Shown: positions 8,514 to 18,505 of the stretch, piece by piece
Numbering within the stretch: the first letter of the stretch is position 1
How the letters are laid out: the number at the start of each line of letters is the position of its first letter
Notes under the pieces: generated by a model
The model's input: the letters and a program-made list of their open reading frames with translations, nothing else
Told to the model about the DNA's origin: nothing
Databases searched by the model: none
NCBI RefSeq assembly: GCF_004341515.1
Contig: NZ_SLZF01000001.1
Coordinates: forward strand, 124,001 to 188,000
DNA length: 64,000 nt
Reading direction: 5' to 3'
Source of the DNA: Allobosea sp. BK604
GTDB taxonomy: Bacteria; Pseudomonadota; Alphaproteobacteria; Rhizobiales; Beijerinckiaceae
Translations under genes and position numbers: made by a program

Positions 8514-8873
8514 TTAGCCGACCGGGAGGCCGAGAACGAAGCGGTAGGGCGCAAAGAGAACGTCGAAATAGGGAATGTTGCGCCCGCCCATGCTCGCAGC
8601 CGCGTCGCCCCAATGCGACAGCCCATGGGCACAGCCGAGCCAGAGGATGCTGCAATGGAGCCAGCCCTCGTAATAGCGACTGGGCCCGATCGCGAAGCCC
8701 AGCTGCCGCAGCGCAGCGCCCGCGACGACAACGGGAAGGCCGGCATTCGCGATGATCGCCAGCACTGCATAGAAGGCGATGGGGAATATGACGAGGCCGG
8801 AGACGAAGCTCACGAGCGGGACCGCCAGGAGCAGCGCGCTGCCGATGACAAAGTAGAGCCGCGCTTTCGCCAT
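8514..8873 (-). CDS. Small membrane protein, hypothetical
   Basis: The 119-residue product has two or three hydrophobic segments in its first half (YFVIGSALLLAVPLVSF, VIFPIAFYAVLAIIAN). A histidine- and tryptophan-containing loop follows (SRYYEGWLHCSILWLG, HGLSHWGDAA), and then a final hydrophobic tail. I do not recognise a family. The ATG at 8873 gives a normal inner-membrane start, and base composition matches the neighbours. It is likely a real integral membrane protein of unknown role. Confidence 0.6.
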   Translation of the reverse strand: MAKARLYFVIGSALLLAVPLVSFVSGLVIFPIAFYAVLAIIANAGLPVVVAGAALRQLGFAIGPSRYYEGWLHCSILWLGCAHGLSHWGDAAASMGGRNIPYFDVLFAPYRFVLGLPVG

Positions 8874-8984
8874 GTCTCGTCCGCCAGAACCAAGCGGCCG
8901 TCAGGATAGAGCGATCGGCGTGAAACCCGCGTTAAACCTGCGCAGCGACTGACGGTAGGCGGCAGAATTCAGGGCGCTTGCAGC

Positions 8985-9248
8985 TCACAGCCCCTCAAGC
9001 GTGCCACCGATGATGGCCCCGACCGTCTCGCCGACCACGGAGAGCACGACGCCGGTACCCTCGATCGTCGCGCCGACCGCGCCGATGACGATTTCGGCGA
9101 TGCCTGAGCCGACGATGTCGACGCCGGCATCCGCAACACCCGAGACGATCTCGCCGACAGTCGTATCGCCCACCGCCTGCTTTTGCTGTTCGTCCTGGGC
9201 AACGGCCGTTGCAGCCTCGGCTTGTGTGGGATCGAGATTGGCAGTCAT
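8985..9248 (-). CDS. Small glycine-zipper-like hypothetical protein
   Basis: The 87-residue product has a polar Gln/Glu-rich first third ([19 protein letters not shown]). A long Gly/Val/Ile-rich stretch with repeated GxxxG-like spacing follows ([20 protein letters not shown]). This pattern suits membrane-associated helices or an amyloid-like assembly. The ATG at 9248 has GGAG eight bases upstream. It lies just downstream of rpoD beyond a clear terminator, so it has its own transcript. No known family was recognised. Confidence 0.55.
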   Translation of the reverse strand: MTANLDPTQAEAATAVAQDEQQKQAVGDTTVGEIVSGVADAGVDIVGSGIAEIVIGAVGATIEGTGVVLSVVGETVGAIIGGTLEGL

Positions 9249-9291
9249 CGCAGTCTCCGTTGCGGGTTCGATCCTCACCTCGATCCAAGCA

Positions 9292-9320
9292 GAAAAAAGG
9301 CGGGCCTCGCGGCCCGCCTT
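9292..9320 (-). terminator. Intrinsic terminator of rpoD
   Basis: AAGGCGGGCC (9297-9306) and GGCCCGCCTT (9311-9320) make a perfect 10-bp stem with a TCGC loop. On the minus strand it is followed by a run of T (complement of the A run at 9293-9298). It begins eight bases after the rpoD stop codon. Confidence 0.9.
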
Positions 9321-9327
9321 CATGTCC

Positions 9328-11346
<2,019 letters not shown>

Positions 11347-11542
11347 CAATCAGCGCTCCGCACACTTCGTGGCCGGGGCTGCAAAGCCCATGCCGACGCA
11401 TAAAAGGGCGATGCGGCCGCTGGTCCGGCACGCTCACCCAGCCAAATCATCTCGTTCAGATGGACCCGATCACCCTTGATGAATCGTGAACCACCCGCGG
11501 CACGTTGCGCGACAGGGACGGCAACGCTGAAGCATGTGCCCT

Positions 11543-13453
11543 TCAATCTCCGGACATCGCCTCGGTCCCCTCGATTGTCTCGAGGCGGGCCTTGACGTCC
11601 TTGATCCAGGCGAAATTGGCTTCCGTCGCTTCGTCAGCCAATGCGCGCTCGGCTGCCTTCAGCTCGCTATGTAGCGTTCGCGCCCGATGATGCAAGACGA
11701 TAGCTTGACGAATCGAGTCAAAAACTGATTCCGGATCAGCCGCTTCGGCCAGCTTGAGGCGCTCCGCCGGGCCGGTGACGGCCAGCAGCGCCCTTTGCGA
11801 TTCCTGCACCCGCGGCTGCTGCAGCCGGCCCGCGAGCGCCCCGCGGTCGAGATCGCCATCGAGTGCGACATCCAGCAGCACCTGCCGGAAGCGCTCTGCG
11901 GCCGGCCCGTCGAGCGCGAGCTCCGCGATCTCGTCGGCACAGCGCAGCACGAGCTCGGGATGGCTCGCCAGCGCCAGCAGGATGAAGGCCTCGCGCACAT
12001 CCTCGCCGCGGTTGCGCGTGATGAGCTTCGACTGGGTCAGCTGGCTCGAGGCCTTGAGCGGGCCGATCGCCCAGGGCGCCGGCTGCTGCCAGCCGCCACG
12101 GCCATTGCCGCGCCCGCCATTGGCCTGTCCGCGCCCGCGCTGAAAGCCGCCGCCCTGCCCGCGTTCGCCACGCGCCGGCGCCGCACTGGCGAAGAGCAGC
12201 GCCAGCCGCTCGTCCATTTCGAGGCGATAATGGCGGCGCGTCGCCTCATCCTTGATCTGCCCGAGCGGCTCCTTGAGGCGTCGTTCGAAAGCCGCACGAC
12301 GTTCCGGCGTATCGAGTGGCCCGGCCTCGACTTCGCGCGTCCAGAGCATGTCGACCAGCGGCTTCGCCGCCCCCAGCACCTCGATGATTGCCGGCTTGCC
12401 GCCCGAGCGCGCCAGATCGTCGGGGTCCTGCCCGTCCGGCAGCAGCGCGAAGGAAAGCGACTTGCCGGGCTCCAGCAGCGGCAGCGCCAGATCGATCGCC
12501 CGGCTGGCCGCCTTGCGCCCGGCCTTGTCGCCGTCGAGGCAGATGATCGGCTCGTCAGCCATGCGCCAGAGCAGGCCGAGCTGGTCCTCGGTCAGCGCCG
12601 TGCCGAGCGGCGCCACCGTCTGCGGGAAGCCGGCCATGGTCATGGCGATGACGTCGACATAGCCCTCGACGACGACGATCTGCCCGGTGTCATGGGCGCC
12701 CTTGCGGGCATTGTGATGGTTGAACAGCAGGCCGCCCTTGTGGAAGAGCGGTGTCTCCGGCGAATTCAGGTACTTGGCCGAGACCTCCGAGCTCATCGCC
12801 CGGCCGCCGAAGGCGATGACCCGGCCGCGCCCGTCATGGATCGGGAACATGATGCGGTCGCGGAAGCGATCATAGGGCACGGCGATCTCGTCGCCATGCA
12901 CCAGGAGCCCCGCCTCCATCATCAACTCGGCGCTGACGCCCTTGCCGGCGAGATGATCGCGCAGCGCAAAGCGATCGGCCGGGCCATAGCCCAGCCGGAA
13001 ATGCCGCCGCGGCTCGCCATCGAGCCCGCGCCCCTGGAGATAGCGCCGCGCGCCGGCTCCTCGCTCTCCCGCGAGCTCGGCCTCGAAGAATTTCGCCGCG
13101 AGCTCGACGACCTCGTGCAGGCCCTTGCGGCGTTCCTCCTGGACTTGCGCCTCATGACTGACCTTGGGCAGCGCGACGCCGGCATCGGCCGCGAGCTTCT
13201 CGACCGCCTCCGGGAAGGAGAGCCCCTCGGTCTCCATCACGAACTTGAAGATGTCGCCGTTCTTGCCGGAAGAGAAATCGAAGAACGAGCCTTTCTGGTC
13301 GTTGACGAAGAAGGACGGCGTCTTCTCGGCGTTGAAGGGCGAAAGCCCCTTCCATTCCCGCCCCGCCTTGGCGAGGCGCACACGTTTGCCCACGACCGCC
13401 GAGACCGGCAGCCGCGCCTTGATCTCCTCAAGGATGGAGGGCGGGAATTTCAT
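11543..13453 (-). CDS. dnaG: DNA primase
   Basis: The 636-residue protein has the N-terminal primase fold with the EKTPSFFVNDQK segment, the catalytic core, and a TOPRIM domain (VVVEGYVDVIAM and CLDGDKAGRKAASRAID). It ends in a helicase-binding-type C-terminal domain preceded by a Gly/Arg-rich linker (GERGQGGGFQRGRGQANGG). It makes RNA primers at the replication fork. The zinc ligands of the CHC2 domain (Cys, His, Cys, Cys) are replaced by Ser38, Asn41, Asp59 and Ser62, and the first 95 residues contain no Cys or His. The ATG at 13453 gives the standard N-terminus MKFPPSILEEIKARLP. Confidence 0.96.
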   Translation of the reverse strand: MKFPPSILEEIKARLPVSAVVGKRVRLAKAGREWKGLSPFNAEKTPSFFVNDQKGSFFDFSSGKNGDIFKFVMETEGLSFPEAVEKLAADAGVALPKVSHEAQVQEERRKGLHEVVELAAKFFEAELAGERGAGARRYLQGRGLDGEPRRHFRLGYGPADRFALRDHLAGKGVSAELMMEAGLLVHGDEIAVPYDRFRDRIMFPIHDGRGRVIAFGGRAMSSEVSAKYLNSPETPLFHKGGLLFNHHNARKGAHDTGQIVVVEGYVDVIAMTMAGFPQTVAPLGTALTEDQLGLLWRMADEPIICLDGDKAGRKAASRAIDLALPLLEPGKSLSFALLPDGQDPDDLARSGGKPAIIEVLGAAKPLVDMLWTREVEAGPLDTPERRAAFERRLKEPLGQIKDEATRRHYRLEMDERLALLFASAAPARGERGQGGGFQRGRGQANGGRGNGRGGWQQPAPWAIGPLKASSQLTQSKLITRNRGEDVREAFILLALASHPELVLRCADEIAELALDGPAAERFRQVLLDVALDGDLDRGALAGRLQQPRVQESQRALLAVTGPAERLKLAEAADPESVFDSIRQAIVLHHRARTLHSELKAAERALADEATEANFAWIKDVKARLETIEGTEAMSGD

Positions 13454-13631
13454 TGTGCTCTATGTGGGCTCAGACGAACGCGAAGCCAATCACCGATCCG
13501 GAATGCCCCCCGCTTATTGGCGCAATCCACAGACATGACATGGAACGCGATCCGAAAAGCGGCAGCAGCAGTGCTGGCAAGTTGCTCCTGGCCGAGAGCA
13601 CACCGCTTTCCAGCAGCGCAGCGGATCCCTT

Positions 13632-14123
13632 TCAGCAGCGCAGCGGGTCTTCGGCAAGCGCCTTCGCGGCGCCCTCGGCGGAGATCGCGAAAGTCGAGCC
13701 CGCGGCACGCAGTTCGATCCGCTTGGCCTTGCGCAGCGCCGCCACGACCGACCTCATCTGCGGCAGGCCGAAGCCGCGCTCCGGCTTCCAAGTGAATTCG
13801 ATCTGTTCGCCATCAGGCTTCGCCGCGACCGGGATCGGCATCGCCTTGCCGTCGGCCACGACCTCGATGGTGGCGGGCGCAACTCCCTTGAGCTGATCGT
13901 TCGGCAAGGCTGCCATCAGGTAGGGGCCGCCCTGGATCGCCGGATTGGCGCGCGCTGCCGCGGCTTCGCCGCAGTAGAAGGTCAGGCGCGCGCCGCTCGC
14001 TCCCGACACGCCGGCATAGGCCGTGCCCATCTGGTAGCCCGTGCTCCAGCCCGAAGGCTGGGCGGCGGCGCCTCCCGTCATCAGCGAAAGCACCGCGGCA
14101 AAGGCGATCGTCGATTTCGGCAT
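13632..14123 (-). CDS. Exported hypothetical protein
   Basis: The 163-residue product has a clear signal peptide (MPKSTIAFAAVLSLMTGGAAAQ). The mature part has two cysteines, one in RLTFYCGEAA and one at the C-terminal residue, possibly a disulfide. The body is beta-rich (IEVVADGKAMPIPVAA, IEFTWKPERGFGL) and vaguely like the IalB/DUF1176-type periplasmic proteins of alphaproteobacteria, but I cannot confirm this. A strong AAGGAGG precedes the ATG at 14123. It lies between yqeY and dnaG on the same strand. Confidence 0.7.
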   Translation of the reverse strand: MPKSTIAFAAVLSLMTGGAAAQPSGWSTGYQMGTAYAGVSGASGARLTFYCGEAAAARANPAIQGGPYLMAALPNDQLKGVAPATIEVVADGKAMPIPVAAKPDGEQIEFTWKPERGFGLPQMRSVVAALRKAKRIELRAAGSTFAISAEGAAKALAEDPLRC

Positions 14124-14180
14124 TGGGATCCTCCTTTGCCGAAAGCTGCGCCCTCGATATGGCGAAACCGTGCGGGAGAC

Positions 14181-14642
14181 CTAGCCGCCCAGCGCCGCCT
14201 TCACCAGCCCGCTCGCCTTGGAGAAGTCCATCTGGCCGGCATAGTTGGCGCGCAGGATCGCGATCACCTTGCCCATGTCCTTCATGGACGCGGCGCCGCT
14301 CTCGGTCACCGCCGCTGCGATCGCCGCCTTCACCTCGTCCTCGGACATCTGCTTGGGCAGGTAGGAGCTGATCACGTCGACCTCGGCGCGCTCCCCGGCA
14401 GCGAGCTCGGGGCGGCCATTGGCGTCGTAGATCGCGATCGATTCCTGGCGCTGCTTGATCATCTTCTGCAGCAGCGCGAGGATCTCGTCGGCCGAGGCCT
14501 CGCCCGTGCCGGCGCCGCGCGCCTCGATGTCCTTGTCCTTCAGCGCAGCCTGGATCAGGCGGATAGCGCCGACCTTGCCCTTCTCGCCGGCCTTCATCGC
14601 CTCTTTCAGATCGCCCATGAAGCGCTCGCGCAGGCTCGTCAT
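14181..14642 (-). CDS. GatB/YqeY domain protein
   Basis: The 153-residue protein reads MTSLRERFMGDLKEAMKAGEK, then IRLIQAALKDKDIEARG, ILALLQKMIKQRQESI, a PKQMSEDEV block and GKVIAILRANYAGQMDFSKASGLVKAAL. These are the conserved helices of the YqeY family, related to the tRNA-binding tail domain of GatB; the cellular role is unsettled. The ATG at 14642 has AGGGA nine bases upstream; an in-frame ATG at 14651 is the alternative. The gene is divergent from carA, with a 154-bp shared intergenic region. Confidence 0.88.
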   Translation of the reverse strand: MTSLRERFMGDLKEAMKAGEKGKVGAIRLIQAALKDKDIEARGAGTGEASADEILALLQKMIKQRQESIAIYDANGRPELAAGERAEVDVISSYLPKQMSEDEVKAAIAAAVTESGAASMKDMGKVIAILRANYAGQMDFSKASGLVKAALGG

Positions 14643-14796
14643 CTCACTCATTCCCTTTTTCAATAACAACCCGGCGCGGGCCTGGATTGACGGCTTGGAC
14701 CCGCGCCATTAAGGCTCGCGCTCCAGACCGGCGGAGCGCGAAGCCGCTGCCCCGCCCCCGCATTGCCGCCCGACGCGGCCTGGACGAGACATAGAC

Positions 14797-16005
14797 ATGA
14801 CCGCTTCCGAAGGAAACCCCGGCCAGGACGGCTGGACAGAGCCGCGCGCCACCGCCCTCCTCGTCCTTGCCGACGGCACGGTGCTGGAAGGCTTCGGCCT
14901 CGGCGCCACCGCCGAAGCACCAGGCGAAGTCTGCTTCAACACGGCGATGACCGGCTATCAGGAAATCCTGACCGACCCGTCCTATGCCGGGCAGATCATC
15001 ACCTTCACCTTCCCGCATATCGGCAATGTCGGCGTCAACGACGAGGATATCGAGACCGTCAATGCCGCCGCCTCCTCGGGCGTGCGCGGCGTCGTGCTCC
15101 ACGCCGACATTACCGAACCCTCGAACTGGCGCGCCAGCCGGCATTTCGACGCCTGGCTGAAGGCCCGCAACATCGTCGGCATCTGCGGCGTCGACACCCG
15201 CGCACTCACCGCGCTGATCCGCGACAAGGGCATGCCGAACGCGGTCCTCGCCCATAATCCGGACGGCGTCTTCGACATTCCGCGGCTGAAGCAGCAGGCG
15301 GCGGCGCTGCCGGACATGGCCGGCCTCGACCTCGTGCCGCTCGTCACCGCTGCCCAGCGCTACGACTGGAGCGAGACGCCCTGGCAATGGCCGGCCGGCT
15401 ATGGCCAGCGCGAGAGCGTCGCCCATAAGGTCGTCGCCATCGACTATGGCGTGAAGCGCAACATCCTGCGCCTGCTCGCCAAGGCCGGCTGCGAGGTCAC
15501 GGTCGTTCCCTCGACCGCGACGGCCGAGGACATTCTGGCGCTCAAGCCCGACGGCGTTTTCCTCTCGAACGGCCCCGGCGATCCGGCCGCGACCGGCGAA
15601 TATGCCGTGCCGGTGATCAAGGAACTGCTCGACCGCAAGATCCCGACCTTCGGCATCTGCCTCGGCCATCAAATGCTCGCCCTCGCCATTGGCGGCCAGA
15701 CCATGAAGATGAAGCAGGGTCATCACGGCGCGAACCATCCCGTGCAGGACAAGACCACCGGCAAGGTCGAGATCGTCTCGATGAACCATGGCTTCGCCGT
15801 CGATCCCGCGACGCTGCCGGAGAACGCGACCGAGACCCATGTCTCGCTTTTCGACGGCTCGAATTGCGGTATCGCGCTCAACGACCGCCCGGCCTTCAGC
15901 GTCCAGCATCACCCGGAAGCCTCGCCCGGCCCGCAGGACAGCCACTATCTCTTCACCCGCTTCATCGAGATGATGGAGGCGGAGAAGGCCAAGGCCGCCG
16001 CGTAA
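14797..16005 (+). CDS. carA: Carbamoyl-phosphate synthase small subunit
   Basis: The 402-residue protein has the N-terminal CPSase small-chain domain (NTAMTGYQEILTDPSYAGQI) and a class I glutamine amidotransferase domain with the triad visible: Cys288 in GICLGHQ, and His372 and Glu374 in QHHPEASPGP. It releases ammonia from glutamine for CarB, feeding arginine and pyrimidine synthesis. The ATG at 14797 gives a slightly extended but normal start. carB is not adjacent; it lies at 33670, 17.7 kb downstream on the same strand. The next gene, 13 bases on, encodes a NIPSNAP protein. Confidence 0.97.
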   Translation: MTASEGNPGQDGWTEPRATALLVLADGTVLEGFGLGATAEAPGEVCFNTAMTGYQEILTDPSYAGQIITFTFPHIGNVGVNDEDIETVNAAASSGVRGVVLHADITEPSNWRASRHFDAWLKARNIVGICGVDTRALTALIRDKGMPNAVLAHNPDGVFDIPRLKQQAAALPDMAGLDLVPLVTAAQRYDWSETPWQWPAGYGQRESVAHKVVAIDYGVKRNILRLLAKAGCEVTVVPSTATAEDILALKPDGVFLSNGPGDPAATGEYAVPVIKELLDRKIPTFGICLGHQMLALAIGGQTMKMKQGHHGANHPVQDKTTGKVEIVSMNHGFAVDPATLPENATETHVSLFDGSNCGIALNDRPAFSVQHHPEASPGPQDSHYLFTRFIEMMEAEKAKAAA

Positions 16006-16018
16006 GGGAGCGAAGGCG

Positions 16019-16345
16019 ATGATCCATCAGTTGCGCATCTACGAGATATTCGAGCGCAACAAGGCGGCTTTCCACGCCCGCTTCCGCGATCACGCGATGC
16101 GCATCATGGCACGCCACGGCTTCAAGATCGTGGCGATGTGGGAGACCAAGAGCGCCGGGCGCACCGAGTTCGCCTATATCCTGGTCTGGCCGGATGCCGA
16201 CACCAAGACGGCGCGCTGGGCGAGCTTCATGGCCGATCCGGAATGGATCGAGGTCAAGCGCGTCACCGCGATCGAGAGCGGCGACCTCGTCGGCGCCATC
16301 GAGGACCGGCTGATGACGCTTACCGAATACTCGCCGATCCCCTGA
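16019..16345 (+). CDS. NIPSNAP family protein
   Basis: The 108-residue protein opens MIHQLRIYEI and has MRIMARHGFKIVAMWETKS, AYILVWPDADTKTARWASF and DPEWIEVK, the pattern of single-domain NIPSNAP proteins (dimeric ferredoxin-like alpha/beta barrel). The biochemical role of bacterial members is unknown. The ATG lies 13 bases after the carA stop with GGGAG nearby, so it is probably co-transcribed with carA. Confidence 0.88.
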   Translation: MIHQLRIYEIFERNKAAFHARFRDHAMRIMARHGFKIVAMWETKSAGRTEFAYILVWPDADTKTARWASFMADPEWIEVKRVTAIESGDLVGAIEDRLMTLTEYSPIP

Positions 16346-16346
16346 G

Positions 16347-16375
16347 TTGACAGGCGCCGCGCCGCGCGCTCTATG
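16347..16375 (+). promoter_or_regulatory. Promoter candidate for the leader peptide and TyrA-like gene
   Basis: TTGACA (16347-16352) is separated by 17 bases from TCTATG (16370-16375). Its expected start site falls at about 16381-16383, on the ATG of the leader reading frame at 16382. The -35 hexamer is perfect and the -10 is weak. This would produce a leaderless mRNA. Confidence 0.5.
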
Positions 16376-16381
16376 CGGCGC

Positions 16382-16432
16382 ATGACCATGTCCTGCCTTC
16401 TCGCCCGGAACTATTACGCCCCGTCCTCATAA
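16382..16432 (+). CDS. Candidate attenuator leader peptide (16 residues, Tyr-Tyr)
   Basis: A short reading frame encodes MTMSCLLARNYYAPSS and stops at TAA 16430-16432. Tandem tyrosine codons (16412-16417) precede a gene for a TyrA-like dehydrogenase. The ATG coincides with the predicted transcription start, as in the leaderless trpL of Sinorhizobium. Directly after the stop, GGCGGT (16433-16438) can pair with ACCGCC (16456-16461), competing with a downstream hairpin. It is too short for statistical gene calling, so the call rests on context. Confidence 0.5.
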   Translation: MTMSCLLARNYYAPSS

Positions 16433-16453
16433 GGCGGTGGCATTTCCATGTCT

Positions 16454-16474
16454 CAACCGCCGCGCTGGCGGTTG
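16454..16474 (+). promoter_or_regulatory. Attenuator-like hairpin upstream of the TyrA-like gene
   Basis: CAACCGCC (16454-16461) and GGCGGTTG (16467-16474) form a perfect 8-bp stem with a 5-nt loop (gcgct). The left arm can instead pair with GGCGGT at 16433-16438, just after the leader stop codon, giving two mutually exclusive folds. No U-run follows the hairpin, so if it regulates, it may act by Rho or at the level of translation. Confidence 0.45.
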
Positions 16475-16521
16475 AATTCAGGCAGTCACCCGGCATCGCG
16501 GCCCCCCTCAAGGAAAGCGCG

Positions 16522-17334
16522 ATGCCTGTCTCCAAGAAACCAGTCACCTCGAAACCATTCACCTCCGTCGGCCTCATGGGCTTTGGCGCCTTCGGCCGCC
16601 TCATGGCGCGGCACCTGCAGCCGCATCTGCGCCTTGCCGTGTTCGACCCCGCCCAGGAGATTCCCGCGAGCGCCGAGGGCAAGGGCCTGGCCCGCGCCGA
16701 TCTCGCCGGCATCGGCGCCTGCGACATCGTCATCCTCGCCATGCCCGTCGCGGAGATGCCTGCGGCCATCGCGGCGCTGCGCCCGCATCTCAAGGCCGGC
16801 GCCATCGTGCTCGATGTCGGCTCGGTCAAGATCGGTCCGGCCCTCGCGATGCAGGCCGACTTGCCAGCTCATGTCGAGATCATCGGGACGCATCCGCTCT
16901 TCGGGCCGCAGAGCGGACGCCACGGCATCAGGGGCCTTAAGATCGCACTCTGTCCGATCCGCGGCAGCAGCGCCTGGCGCATCGGCGCCTTCCTGCGCAA
17001 GGCGCTCGGCCTGACGGTGATCATGACCACGCCCGAGGCACATGACCGCGAGGCGGCCATGGTCCAGGGGCTGACCCATCTCATCGCCAAAATCCTGGTC
17101 GGCATGGAACCGCTTCCACGCCGCATGACCACGGCGAGCTTCGATCTGCTGATGCAGGCAACCGAGATGGTGCGCTACGATGCGCCGGGCGTCTTCCTCG
17201 CGATCGAGCGCGCCAATCCACACGCCAAGGCCGTGCGCGACCAGTTCTTCGCCCTTGCCGAGGAGATGCGGGTGTTGCTGGAGAACGGGCACAAGCCGAA
17301 CGTCTCTCCACGCCATCCCGAGCAAGCGGCTTGA
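16522..17334 (+). CDS. Prephenate/arogenate dehydrogenase family protein (TyrA-like)
   Basis: The 270-residue protein has a Rossmann start (VGLMGFGAFGRLMAR, glycines at 20, 22 and 25), DIVILAMPV, LDVGSVK (~97-103) and GTHPLFGPQSG (~120-130). These are the cofactor and substrate motifs of the TyrA family, which oxidatively decarboxylates prephenate or arogenate in tyrosine synthesis. It lacks a chorismate mutase or ACT domain. AAGGA precedes the ATG by about nine bases. The Tyr-rich leader upstream supports a role in tyrosine supply. Whether it prefers prephenate or arogenate is not visible. Confidence 0.85.
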   Translation: MPVSKKPVTSKPFTSVGLMGFGAFGRLMARHLQPHLRLAVFDPAQEIPASAEGKGLARADLAGIGACDIVILAMPVAEMPAAIAALRPHLKAGAIVLDVGSVKIGPALAMQADLPAHVEIIGTHPLFGPQSGRHGIRGLKIALCPIRGSSAWRIGAFLRKALGLTVIMTTPEAHDREAAMVQGLTHLIAKILVGMEPLPRRMTTASFDLLMQATEMVRYDAPGVFLAIERANPHAKAVRDQFFALAEEMRVLLENGHKPNVSPRHPEQAA

Positions 17335-17369
17335 GCTGGGGCCCCAGGAGCCAGCGTAGAGGCCCGGGA

Positions 17370-17390
17370 TGCTCGCTCTTTTGGCGAGCA
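17370..17390 (+). terminator. Weak hairpin after the TyrA-like gene
   Basis: TGCTCGC (17370-17376) and GCGAGCA (17384-17390) form a 7-bp stem around TCTTTTG. No T-run follows, so it is at most a weak or Rho-assisted terminator between the convergent TyrA-like and LysR genes. Confidence 0.3.
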
Positions 17391-17476
17391 CCCACGCCTT
17401 GAACCCAGCCTTGCGAAGACGTGGATGGCCGGGCAAGCCCGACCATGACGATCAACGGCATACCCGCGAAAGGCTG

Positions 17477-18418
17477 TCAGGCTGCCGCCTTAGCCTCGGT
17501 CTTCAAGAACGCCGCCAGCCGCGCCTGCGATAGCCCCGCTTCGGCAGCGATCCGCGTCGCCAGCGCGACGGCCGCCGGGCGCGGCTGGCCGAGCGGCCGG
17601 TCGAGCCAATAGGAAACCGGGTTGAGCGCCGTCCGCTTGTCGACCATGGCCAGCCGTCCGGCATCGACCTGCCCCTGCGCAAGAGGCGGGCGGGCCAGCG
17701 CGACCCCGAGCCCGGCGGCGGCGGCGTCCAGCACAAGGTTGTAGTCTTCGATGCGCCGGTCCTGCGGGCGCGGCCGGTAATCGAGCCCCTGCGCCAGGAA
17801 CCAGGCGCGCCAACCGGCGGCATCCGAATCGTGGATCAGCGGCTGTTCGAGCAATCGCTCCGGGCCGCCTTCCCCGATCGTCTTCGCAACCTCCGGCGAG
17901 GCGATCGGAAAGCACCATTCCTCGAAGAGCTGGACCGAGACGCGCCCCGGCGCGCCGCCGCGGCCGCATCGTATCGCGAGGTCGATGCCCTCGGCCTCCA
18001 GATCGACGCGGCGATGGTCGATCTGCAGCACGACGCGCAACTGAGGATCGCCCGCCTCGAGCCGCTTCAGCCTCGGCATCAGCCACAGGCTGCACACCGA
18101 CGGGATCGCGCTGAAGCGCACCACCGCCGCCCCGCGCGGCTCGCTCCAGCGATCGGAGGTGTCGGCGATGATCGCGAAAGCCTCCTGCGTGCGCTGCATC
18201 AGCCGCTGGCCCTCGGGCGTCAGCGCGACACCCCGTGCCTGGCGGGTGAAGAGCCGCGTGCCGAGCCAATGTTCCAGCTTGGCGATCTGCCGGCTGATCG
18301 CGCCATGGGTGAGGTTCAGCGCCTCTGCCGCAGCCGAGAAGCTGCCGGCGCGCGCGGCCGCCTCGAAGGCGCGTAACGTATCGAGCGGCGGCAGGGGCGA
18401 GCTGTGATCCATATTCAC
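17477..18418 (-). CDS. LysR-family transcriptional regulator (GcvA-like subgroup)
   Basis: The 313-residue protein has a winged helix-turn-helix at about 12-70 (LRAFEAAARAGSFSAAAEALNLTHGAISRQIAKLE, LFTRQARGVALTPEG). An effector-binding domain follows (VVRFSAIPSVCSLWLMPRL, IDLAIRCGRG). The GTG at 18418 has GAGGG seven bases upstream; an in-frame ATG at 18412 is the alternative. It is divergently transcribed from an EamA-type exporter gene 87 bp away, which it most likely regulates. Confidence 0.9.
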   Translation of the reverse strand: MNMDHSSPLPPLDTLRAFEAAARAGSFSAAAEALNLTHGAISRQIAKLEHWLGTRLFTRQARGVALTPEGQRLMQRTQEAFAIIADTSDRWSEPRGAAVVRFSAIPSVCSLWLMPRLKRLEAGDPQLRVVLQIDHRRVDLEAEGIDLAIRCGRGGAPGRVSVQLFEEWCFPIASPEVAKTIGEGGPERLLEQPLIHDSDAAGWRAWFLAQGLDYRPRPQDRRIEDYNLVLDAAAAGLGVALARPPLAQGQVDAGRLAMVDKRTALNPVSYWLDRPLGQPRPAAVALATRIAAEAGLSQARLAAFLKTEAKAAA

Positions 18419-18505
18419 AGATCATCCCTCAATTACTCGTTTGTCAATCAGCTCGATGAGGCGTCTATCGGAGGCAGCTTCTCCGTCCCATCCGAGGACC
18501 ACGCC
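18419..18505. promoter_or_regulatory. Divergent promoter region between LysR and EamA genes
   Basis: These 87 bases must hold promoters for both genes and the LysR operator. The segment near 18434-18450 (ATTACTCGTTTGTCAAT) has ATT and AAT ends with the T-N11-A style spacing favoured by LysR proteins, but the dyad is weak. The arrangement is clear; the exact site is inferred. Confidence 0.4.

Noticed and set aside
11795..13795. Long plus-strand frame opposite dnaG
   Set aside because: It is antisense to the conserved primase gene and shows no domain or ribosome-binding site.
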